Shown here: in pieces, positions 51,083 to 58,758 of the stretch | How the letters are laid out: every line of letters begins with the position of its first letter | How positions within the stretch are numbered: position 1 is the stretch's first letter | Source of the DNA: Inquilinus limosus DSM 16000 | Lineage (GTDB): Bacteria > Pseudomonadota > Alphaproteobacteria > DSM-16000 > Inquilinaceae | Length of the DNA stretch: 64,000 nucleotides | Direction of reading: 5' to 3' | Assembly (NCBI RefSeq): GCF_000423185.1 | Contig: NZ_AUHM01000009.1 | Coordinates: 124,001-188,000, forward strand | Notes under the pieces: generated by a model | Seen by the model: the letters and a program-made list of their open reading frames with translations, nothing else | What the model was told of the DNA's origin: nothing | Databases searched by the model: none | Translations under genes and position numbers: made by a program

Positions 51083-53788
51083 CTACAGCACGAAGTCGGC
51101 GGCCGCCAGGGCGACGGCGCCGGTCAGGGTGATATGGAAGTCGGTGACCTTGTCGCCGTTGAGGTCGCCGGCGATGGTGGTGACGCCACCGGAGACGGCG
51201 TAGCGGAGCTGGCCGGCGACGCCGGTGTAGAGCCCGGTGCCGATGAAGGTGAAGGCCTGGTTTCCGGCCGCGCCAGCATTGGCGTCGATCGCCGACAGGT
51301 CGATGCGGTCGCCCTGGGCGTGGCTGAAATCGGTGATCCGGTCGGCCCCGGCACCGGTCGGGCTGTGCGTCGTGCTGCCATACACGAAACGATCGGTCCC
51401 CAGCCCACCAGTCAGCGTATCCTTGCCGTCGCCGCCCGTGAGCACGTCGTTGCCGTTCCAGCCCTGCAACACGTTGGCCCCGGCGTTCCCGACCAGGCTG
51501 TCATTGCCCTGGCTGCCGCTGACGTTCTCGATATTGTACAGGGTGTCGCCCTGGGCGTCGCCGCCGATGCCGGCGCCGGTCGTCAGGTTGACCACGACCC
51601 CGACCGAACCGGTGTAGTAGCTGGCGGTATCGGTGCCGGCGCCGCCATCGAGATAATCGGCCCCCGCATCCCCCCGCAGGACGTCGTTGTCCGCCCCGCC
51701 ATAGAGCCAGTCGTTGCCGGCGTCGCCGCTGATGGTGTCGTTGCCGGCGTCGCCATAGAGGCTCTCGGAATCGACCGATCCGATCAGGATGTCGACGCCG
51801 TCGCCACCCGACCCGTAATCGCTGCCGCCACCATTGGTCTCGATCCGGTCGTCGCCCGCGCCGCCATACATGTAGTCCCGGCCGGCGCCGCCGCGGAGGA
51901 TGTCGTTGCCGTCATTCCCCGACAGGCTGTCGTCGCCGGTGCTGCCGCCGAGCGTGTCGTTGGCGGCCCCGCCCGTGAGGTTGTCGTTGCCGCCCGCCCC
52001 GTTCAGGACATCCGTGCCGTCACCGCCATGGATGGCATCGTTGCCGGTGCCGCCGGCAATGCTGTCATTGCCCGTCCCGGCGTAGTAGGTCATCGCCTCC
52101 ATGTTGATCGCCCGGCTGCCGTCGCTGCCGGCGGCGCCGTTCAGGACAAAGGTGACACCGACCGTGGTGGTGCTGCGGTCGACATAGAGCGTGTCGATGC
52201 CGGCGCCGCCATCGACGACGTCGATCCCGATGCCGGTGCTGATGTAGTCGTCGCCGTCACCGCCGCTGATCGCATCGTTGTCGGCGCCGCCATAGAGCGA
52301 ATCATTGCCGGCATAGCCGTAGATCGTGTCGTTGCCGGCGTCGCCGTACAGGCTGTCCGCATCGGCCGACCCGACCATGGTGTCCTTGCCGTCGCCGCCC
52401 GAGCCGTAGTCGCCGCCACCGCCGCCGGTCTCGATCCGGTCGTCGCCGGCGTTGCCATACAGGTAATCCCGGCCGGCGAGGCCGCGAAGGATGTCGTTGC
52501 CGTCGTTCCCGGACAGGCTGTCGTCGCCATCGCCGCCGCCGAGCGTGTCGTTGGCGGCACCCCCGTTGAGGTTGTCATTGCCCGCTGCCCCGTTCAGGAC
52601 ATCGGTCCCGTCGCCTCCATGGATGGCGTCGTTGCCGCCGGCCCCGGTGATGGTGTCGTTGCCCGACCCGGCATAGTAGGTCATCGTCTCCATGTTGATC
52701 GCCCGGCTGCCATCGCTGCCGGCGGCGCCGTTCAGGACGAAGGTGACCCCGACGGTGGCGGTGCTGCGGTCGACATAGAGCGTGTCCGTGCCGGTGCCGC
52801 CGTCGACGACATCGGCGCCGATGCCGGTGGCGATATAGTCGTCGCCATCGCCGCCGCTGATCGCATCGCTGTCGGCGCCGCCATAGAGCGAATCATTGCC
52901 GGCATAGCCGTAGATCGTGTCGTTTCCGGCATCGCCGTACAGGGTGTCGGCATCGGCCGACCCGACCATAGTGTCCTTGCCGTCGCCGCCCGAGCCGTAG
53001 TCGCCGCCACCGCCCCCGGTCTCGATCCGGTCGTCGCCGATGCCGCCATACAGGTAATCCCGGCCGGCGAGGCCGCGAAGGATGTCGTTGCCGTCGTTCC
53101 CGGACAGGCTGTCGTCGCCATCGCCGCCGCCGAGCGTGTCGTTGGCGGCACCCCCGTTGAGGTTGTCATTGCCCGCTGCCCCGTTCAGGACATCGGTCCC
53201 GTCATAGCCGTAGATCGTGTCGTTGCCGCCGGCCCCGGTGATGGTGTCGTTGCCCGACCCGGCATAGTAGGTCATCAGCTCCATGTTGATCGCCCGGCTG
53301 CCGTCGCTTCCGGCGGCGCCGTTCAGGGTGAAGCTGACGCCCGTGGCTGTGGTGCTGCGGTCGACATAGAGCGTGTCGGTTCCGGCGCCGCCATCGACGA
53401 TGTCGATCCCGATGCCGGTGGCGATGTAGTCGTCGCCGTCACCGCCGCCGAGGTTGTCGTTGCCGGCACCGCCATAGAGCGTGTCGTTGCCGGCCGCCCC
53501 GGTGATGACGTCGTTGCCGGCGTCGCCGTACAGGCTTTCGGCGTCGGCCGACCCGATCAGGGTGTCGTTGCCGTCACCGCCCGAGCCGTAATCGCCGCCA
53601 CCGCCCCCGGTCTCGATCCGGTCGTCACCATCGCCGCCATACATGTAGTCCCGGCCGACGCCGCCACGGAGAATATCGTTGCCCGCGTATCCCTGCAGGG
53701 TGTCGTCCCCCGCAAGGCCGTCGATCGTGTCGGCACCGGCGGTCCCGTTCAGGGAGTCGTTGCCGGGAGTTCCTGGAATGATCGCCAT
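51083..53788 (-). CDS. Large RTX calcium-binding protein with 197-residue units
   Basis: 901 residues with hardly any region free of RTX motifs (GGxGxDxLYG). A higher-order unit of 197 residues is present in three full copies and one partial; each unit holds RDYxYGG...DDRIETGGGGGDYGSGG, TDTLYVDRSTT and NGAAGSDGSRAINMExMTYYAGSGND. The last 150 residues are the RTX-hemolysin/serralysin C-terminal type (DRITDFSHAQGDRIDLSAID...), ending AAADFVL, as in the protease at 4.7 kb, and carry the likely type I secretion signal. No signal peptide and no catalytic domain. Probably a structural, adhesive or S-layer-like secreted protein. Confidence 0.92.
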   Translation of the reverse strand: MAIIPGTPGNDSLNGTAGADTIDGLAGDDTLQGYAGNDILRGGVGRDYMYGGDGDDRIETGGGGGDYGSGGDGNDTLIGSADAESLYGDAGNDVITGAAGNDTLYGGAGNDNLGGGDGDDYIATGIGIDIVDGGAGTDTLYVDRSTTATGVSFTLNGAAGSDGSRAINMELMTYYAGSGNDTITGAGGNDTIYGYDGTDVLNGAAGNDNLNGGAANDTLGGGDGDDSLSGNDGNDILRGLAGRDYLYGGIGDDRIETGGGGGDYGSGGDGKDTMVGSADADTLYGDAGNDTIYGYAGNDSLYGGADSDAISGGDGDDYIATGIGADVVDGGTGTDTLYVDRSTATVGVTFVLNGAAGSDGSRAINMETMTYYAGSGNDTITGAGGNDAIHGGDGTDVLNGAAGNDNLNGGAANDTLGGGDGDDSLSGNDGNDILRGLAGRDYLYGNAGDDRIETGGGGGDYGSGGDGKDTMVGSADADSLYGDAGNDTIYGYAGNDSLYGGADNDAISGGDGDDYISTGIGIDVVDGGAGIDTLYVDRSTTTVGVTFVLNGAAGSDGSRAINMEAMTYYAGTGNDSIAGGTGNDAIHGGDGTDVLNGAGGNDNLTGGAANDTLGGSTGDDSLSGNDGNDILRGGAGRDYMYGGAGDDRIETNGGGSDYGSGGDGVDILIGSVDSESLYGDAGNDTISGDAGNDWLYGGADNDVLRGDAGADYLDGGAGTDTASYYTGSVGVVVNLTTGAGIGGDAQGDTLYNIENVSGSQGNDSLVGNAGANVLQGWNGNDVLTGGDGKDTLTGGLGTDRFVYGSTTHSPTGAGADRITDFSHAQGDRIDLSAIDANAGAAGNQAFTFIGTGLYTGVAGQLRYAVSGGVTTIAGDLNGDKVTDFHITLTGAVALAAADFVL
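51670..53686. repeat. Tandem 591-bp coding repeats (3 full, 1 partial)
   Basis: The same anchor sequence (GGCCGGCGAGG or close variants) occurs at 51880, 52471, 53062 and 53653, each exactly 591 bases apart. The middle two units share a stretch of about 130 bases that is virtually identical, starting near the anchor and ending abruptly inside the next motif, which looks like recent gene conversion or unequal recombination. Confidence 0.85.
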
Positions 53789-53929
53789 CGTGACTATGCC
53801 TTCTGTTCAAACACCACGATCTCCAGGCCGGCTCCGACACGCTGCCATGCCCGCAAGGCCGAAGCCTCGGGCGGACACCGGCGGTCACCGAGCCTGAAAA
53901 GGAACGCTCAGCCTGCCGTGGCGCGGCGT

Positions 53930-53947
53930 GTTCGGCATCAGCCGAAC
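53930..53947. promoter_or_regulatory. Palindrome upstream of the RTX gene
   Basis: GTTCGGC-ATCA-GCCGAAC, perfect 7-bp arms, about 140 bases upstream of the RTX start codon. A further GTTCGGC half-site lies about 35 bases away. It could be an operator or the end of the upstream regulator transcript. Confidence 0.4.
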
Positions 53948-54011
53948 GGAGGGTGCGCGGTGTCGCGCGGATGTGTATGATGTTCGGCCTTTTTTGCCGA
54001 TTCGAAGCGGC

Positions 54012-57000
54012 TTACGCGGGGCGCAGCAGCGGCTTCACCAGGCCGTGGATCACGGCGGAGGGAACGGCGCCCGGCGTCGCCCGCAGCATCCGTTCATAGC
54101 GCTCATAGTCGTCGAGCGCCCCGGCCATGTCGGCCTGGGCCAGCCGGCCGCGGATCAGTGCCTCATGGATCCGGGCCGAGTCCGGATAGAGATCGAGCGC
54201 GTGCAGATACAGGGCCCGGGCGCGGCCGGGATCGCTCCGCTGCTCATGCCGACGGCCGAGATGCAGTGCCAGGTCGAGGAACCGGTCGCGCAGGCGGTTG
54301 GCGGCCGGCAGCGACCATGCGGCATCGGCCCCACGCGGCGCCACCGGACCGGGGAAGTCGAAGATCAGGTGGTCGAGGTCCGGCCCGGCACCGTCGGCGG
54401 CGGCAGCCTGGCGGAGGCGAAGCTCCCAATCGTCCAGATCGACCCAGACCTTGTCCGGCGCCAGGCGCAGCCGGCCTTCGCGCTGCAGCACCAGATCGGC
54501 CCGCCCGAGCAGCCGGCGCAGCCGGTGCAGCGCCTGCTCGCAGGCGGCCCGCGCCCGATCCCCGTCGGCGTCCGGCCAGAACCAGTCCTGCAGCTCCTCG
54601 ATGCCGCAGCTATGGTCCCGGGCCAGCGCCAGGGCCCACAGGATGTCGAGCGACCGCGTGGGCGGCTTCGGCCCGGGATCCAGCGGCCCTTCCTCCCGGT
54701 CGAGACGGAACCCGCCCAGGACATGGATGCGCAGCGCCCAGGGCCAACGCGTCGGCCGGCGCTGCGGCGGCGGCAACCGGCGCTGCCCGATCAGCGAGCG
54801 GCAGAACTCGGTCTCGACGCCCTCGTCGAGCGCTCCGGCACAGAGCTCCGCCAGAAGCAGCGGCAGGTTCGGCAGGACCGCCGACCAGCCTGTGGCCCGC
54901 AGGACCCCGATGGCCTCCCGGAGCCGTTCGGGATACCCGGCCTGTCCGGCCCGTTTCGCCTCCAAGCTCCGCGCGATCAGCACACAGGCTTCCGTGCGCC
55001 GCGCCACGGCGCCGTCGAACAGGGGCAGGCGCGCCTCCAGGAACGCGGCCGCCTCCGCCGGCTTGCCGTCGGCCAGCAGCACCTGGAACAGGGTGATGAA
55101 ATGCGGCCAGCGCTCGATCGGCGGCTCGTCCGCCGCCTCGATCGCGGTCATGAAGCGGTCGCAGGCCCGGTACGCCTCGGGGAGATTGCCCTGCCGGGTG
55201 TGCATCGCGGCCTGGCAGTCCGCCACCACGGCGACCTGGGTCGTGTAGCGGCTGTCCGCGATCTGCGCCAGGCGGTCGACCAACCCGGCGAACTCCTCCC
55301 AGTCGTTGCGCAGCTTCCTCTGCAATTGCAGGTGGTAGAGGGCGCCGAACTCGACCCCGCGCAGCGCCTCGCGCTCGCCGATGGCGATGGCCGCGCGCAG
55401 GGCCTGCTCCGCCTCGGCATAGGGGAAACCACGCCGGGCATAGGGGAAGTAGTAGCGTCCCCGGACCGCACCGAAATCGACCAGCCAAAGGCCGAGCACC
55501 CAGGGCGACACGGCGGGGTCACGCAGATCCTCCGCCACGCTGTCGACGGCGGTCTCGAACAGCTCCGCATTGCCGGTCGAGCCGGCATAGGAGATCAGGA
55601 TCTGGCTGGCATGCAGGCGCGAGGTCGGCGAATCGCCGGCCCGGCGCGTCGCCAGCCGCGCAACCAGATCCTCCACCAACCGACCCGCCGCCTGCATACC
55701 GCGGCGATAGTCGTCGGCATAGACGCAGGCCCGCAGCAGCCCGACCCGGACCAGCAGATGCTCGTCGGCCGGAAGGTCCGGCAGCCCCGCGTCCAGCAGC
55801 GCGAAGGCGCGCCGGGTCCAGTCGGCCAGCCCGTGATGCGTGCGCCAGCTGTCGGTCTTGACCAGGACCGCGCGCGCCACGGCGAGGCAGCGGCCGCGCG
55901 CATCGCCGTCGCGGGCGAAGGCGTCCCACGCCCGCGACAGCCATGCCTCCGCCGTCCCGTCGTCCGGCATCGCGGCGACACCCGCCCAGTAGCACAGCCA
56001 GCCGTCGAACGCGTCGTCGGGAAGCCGCGCGCACCAATCGGCGAAGGTGGCGCGGCGGCCCTGGGCCAGAACGGCCTCGGCATGGCCGGTCATCAGCCCG
56101 CGGGCAAGCTCCCAGGCCCGGCCCTGGAGGGCGAGGTCGATGGCGTCCTCGATGCGCCCGGCGTCGCTGAGCACCGTCGCGGCCCGGATCCGCAGCCGAG
56201 CCTGCTCCTCCTCCGGCATGCGCCGGGCGAAGCGGTCGTGCAGGAAGCTGCGCAGCAGGTCGTGCAGAGTGAAGACGGCCTGGGCGGTATCGCCGCGCGC
56301 GACCAGAAGCTGCCGCCGGTGCAGGCGTTCCAGAAGGCTGCGCGCCTGATCGGAGTCCGCCATCGCCCTGGCCAGGCCGGCGGTGATCTCGGGCAGCAGG
56401 TTCAGCTTCAGCAGCATGTCCTGCTCGGCCGCCGGCAGCGTCTCGAACAGCTGGGCCCCGAGCACGTCGAACATCGCGTCCTCGCGGCCCTGCAGCGGGT
56501 CCGCCGCCATGGCCTCGATCCGGGCATCGGCAGCGATTCCCGATTCCGCCAGCAGCACCAGCCCGGCGGCCCAGCCCCGCGCCGCGCTGACATCGAGGGC
56601 CGACGCGGTGCGAAGCAGATGAGCGGTGACGAGGTCGCGCGCCTCCTCGTCCGAGAAGGCGAGATCGGCCTGGTCGATCACGGCGAGGCGGCCGTCGCGC
56701 CGCAGACCGGCGAGCTCGGCCGGCGGCAGGATGCGGGCCAGGCAGAGGCAGCGCAGCGTCTGCGGCAGCTCTTGCAGCAGGATCGTCAGCACGCCCCGGA
56801 AACCGGGCGCGTCGGCGGCATGCAGATCGTCGAGCACCAGCAGCGTGCCGGGCCGCAGCCGGGCGAAGAGGGCCCGCAGGAACCGGCGAGCAAAGGCCTC
56901 GGGCTGGTCGGCATACTCCGGCCCGAACACCGGCAGGCGTCGGGCCAGGCCCGCCGGCAGGGCCTGGCCGAGGAAGTGGAAGAAGGCGGCGATGTCCTGG

Positions 57001-57215
57001 TCGCCGTCGTCGACGCGATACCAGAGATGCGGTTCCCGGCGGTCCTGCAGATAGTCGACGGCGGCCGTGGTCTTGCCGTAGCCCGCCGGCGCGGCCAGCC
57101 AGCAGCAGCAGCCGCCGCGCAGCCCCCGGTCGATGGCATCGAGAATGCGGGGCCGCCGAACGATATGGCTCGGCCGCGGCGTGATCAGCTTTACGGCGAT
57201 CGGCGAAGCCGCCAT
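54012..57215 (-). CDS. MalT-like STAND ATPase regulator with SARP/BTAD C-terminus
   Basis: 1067 residues. N-terminal P-loop APAGYGKTTAAVDYL at 42-56, then LLVLDDLHAADAPGF and a helical STAND body with TPR-like arrays (AEAWLSRAWDAFARDG, AEQALRAAIAIGEREALRGVE). In place of the usual LuxR HTH, residues about 826-915 form an OmpR/SARP winged helix (RIHVLGGFRLDREEGPLD, RSLDILWALALAR) and 930-1067 a bacterial transcriptional activator domain (ALYLHALDLYPDSARIHEALI). Such proteins activate target operons after binding an inducer. It runs toward the RTX gene; the target is unknown. Confidence 0.88.
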   Translation of the reverse strand: MAASPIAVKLITPRPSHIVRRPRILDAIDRGLRGGCCCWLAAPAGYGKTTAAVDYLQDRREPHLWYRVDDGDQDIAAFFHFLGQALPAGLARRLPVFGPEYADQPEAFARRFLRALFARLRPGTLLVLDDLHAADAPGFRGVLTILLQELPQTLRCLCLARILPPAELAGLRRDGRLAVIDQADLAFSDEEARDLVTAHLLRTASALDVSAARGWAAGLVLLAESGIAADARIEAMAADPLQGREDAMFDVLGAQLFETLPAAEQDMLLKLNLLPEITAGLARAMADSDQARSLLERLHRRQLLVARGDTAQAVFTLHDLLRSFLHDRFARRMPEEEQARLRIRAATVLSDAGRIEDAIDLALQGRAWELARGLMTGHAEAVLAQGRRATFADWCARLPDDAFDGWLCYWAGVAAMPDDGTAEAWLSRAWDAFARDGDARGRCLAVARAVLVKTDSWRTHHGLADWTRRAFALLDAGLPDLPADEHLLVRVGLLRACVYADDYRRGMQAAGRLVEDLVARLATRRAGDSPTSRLHASQILISYAGSTGNAELFETAVDSVAEDLRDPAVSPWVLGLWLVDFGAVRGRYYFPYARRGFPYAEAEQALRAAIAIGEREALRGVEFGALYHLQLQRKLRNDWEEFAGLVDRLAQIADSRYTTQVAVVADCQAAMHTRQGNLPEAYRACDRFMTAIEAADEPPIERWPHFITLFQVLLADGKPAEAAAFLEARLPLFDGAVARRTEACVLIARSLEAKRAGQAGYPERLREAIGVLRATGWSAVLPNLPLLLAELCAGALDEGVETEFCRSLIGQRRLPPPQRRPTRWPWALRIHVLGGFRLDREEGPLDPGPKPPTRSLDILWALALARDHSCGIEELQDWFWPDADGDRARAACEQALHRLRRLLGRADLVLQREGRLRLAPDKVWVDLDDWELRLRQAAAADGAGPDLDHLIFDFPGPVAPRGADAAWSLPAANRLRDRFLDLALHLGRRHEQRSDPGRARALYLHALDLYPDSARIHEALIRGRLAQADMAGALDDYERYERMLRATPGAVPSAVIHGLVKPLLRPA

Positions 57216-57414
57216 GACGCTCTCCCCCGCGGCATTCTAGCAGATTCTTGTCCGATGAATGACAGCCGACCGCTTGCCGGCCCCGGCCATGCCGAGCCCT
57301 GGACCCAGGCATGACGAGGAGGGGCGGGCAGCAACGCCCCACTCCGGTCCAGAATGGGCCAACCGCCCCGCGACCGACCGGGGCGGACATCGTTTCGTGG
57401 CCAGGAGGATGCCC

Positions 57415-58701
57415 GTGGTGTCGACAGCCGAGCAGGATCGGAAGGCCCGAGGCATGCCTCCCGACCTGGCCGACGAACTGCTGATCGACGCCGAGGTCGA
57501 CGACGTCCCGGCGCCGCCGACGCCGCTCAAGGCCGGATGGCTGCTGGTCGTCAGCCTGGTTCTGATCGCGCTCAACCTGCGCCCGGCGCTGTCCAGCCTG
57601 GGGCCGGTCCTGAAGGAGATCATCGCCGATACCGGCATCTCCGCCGGCGGCGCCAGCCTGCTGACCACGGCGCCGGTGGTGTGCCTCGGCCTGTTCGGCG
57701 TTCTGGCCCCGCGGATCAGCCGGCGGCTCGGCACCGAGCGGGCGGTGCTGGCGCTGCTGCTGGTGCTGGCGGTCGGCACCGCGCTGCGCGGCCTGGGCAC
57801 GCCCCCTGCCCTGCTGCTGGGCGCCATCCTGGCCGGGGCCGGCATCGGCGTCACCAACGTGCTGCTGCCCGGCATCGTCAAGCGCGACTTCCCGGACAAG
57901 GCGCCGCTGATGACCGGGGTCTACACCATGGCGCTGTGCGCCGGCGCCGCCGTCGCCGCCGGCAGCACCCTGCCGCTCGCCCGCGCCGCCGATGGGTCCT
58001 GGGCCGCGGCCCTGGCCTTCTGGGCCGTGCCCGCGGTGATCGCGGCGCTGGTCTGGCTGACCCAGATCCCACCCCGCCGAGGCCCGGCCGCCCATGCCGG
58101 CTTCACCGTGCGCGGCCTGTGGACCGACCCGCTGGCCTGGCAGGTGACGCTGTTCATGGGGCTGCAATCCTCTCTGGCCTACAGCGTCTTCGGCTGGCTG
58201 GCCCCGATCCTGCGCGACCGGGGCATCGAGGGCGTGACCGCCGGGATCATGGTCTCGGTCTCGATCATGGTGCAGGTCGCGGCCGCCCTGGTGGCGCCGT
58301 CGCTGGCGACCCGCGGCCGCGACCAGCGGCTGGCTGCGCTGCTGTGCATGGCGTTCTCGCTCGTCGGGTTCCTGGGCTGCATCTTCGCGCCGCTCGGCAC
58401 CGTCTGGCTCTGGATCGTGCTGCTCGGCATCGGCCAGGGTGCCGCCTTCGCCGTGGCGCTGACGCTGGTGGTGCTGCGCACGCCGGACGCCCATGTCGCG
58501 GCCCACCTCTCCTCGATGTCGCAGGGCGTGGGCTACACGCTGGCGTCCGGCGGACCGCTGCTGATCGGCCTCTTGCACGACTGGACCGGCGGCTGGGCGG
58601 CGGCGGGGCTGTTCGTGCTCGCCATCGGCACCGCCGCCGCCCTCGCCGGCCTCGGCGCCGGCCGGGCCCTGCAGGTCGGGGCCCGGGCCGTCGCGCGCTG
58701 A
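57415..58701 (+). CDS. MFS transporter, CynX/NimT-like
   Basis: About 428 residues and 12 predicted transmembrane helices. The N-terminal cytosolic tail is acidic, then ALNLRPALSSLGPVLKEIIADTGIS, which is the CynX/NimT (cyanate, nitroimidazole-type) signature region. A GGAGG 6 bases upstream favours GTG at 57415; the preceding ATG touches that Shine-Dalgarno and is unlikely. The substrate is unknown. Confidence 0.88.
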   Translation: MVSTAEQDRKARGMPPDLADELLIDAEVDDVPAPPTPLKAGWLLVVSLVLIALNLRPALSSLGPVLKEIIADTGISAGGASLLTTAPVVCLGLFGVLAPRISRRLGTERAVLALLLVLAVGTALRGLGTPPALLLGAILAGAGIGVTNVLLPGIVKRDFPDKAPLMTGVYTMALCAGAAVAAGSTLPLARAADGSWAAALAFWAVPAVIAALVWLTQIPPRRGPAAHAGFTVRGLWTDPLAWQVTLFMGLQSSLAYSVFGWLAPILRDRGIEGVTAGIMVSVSIMVQVAAALVAPSLATRGRDQRLAALLCMAFSLVGFLGCIFAPLGTVWLWIVLLGIGQGAAFAVALTLVVLRTPDAHVAAHLSSMSQGVGYTLASGGPLLIGLLHDWTGGWAAAGLFVLAIGTAAALAGLGAGRALQVGARAVAR

Positions 58702-58758
58702 TTCGAGCCCGGCCGGCCATCCGCGGAACCTCGCGGCTGATCTCGATGTTCCCGACGC

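Noticed and set aside
51670-53686. Regularly spaced repeats that might look like a CRISPR array
   Set aside because: Period of 591 bases with coding RTX motifs, no short direct repeats with unique spacers, no cas genes.
51029-53980. A 983-codon plus-strand frame opposite the RTX gene
   Set aside because: Valine/alanine-rich mirror of the RTX repeats; the minus strand has true RTX motifs and a proper start and terminator.
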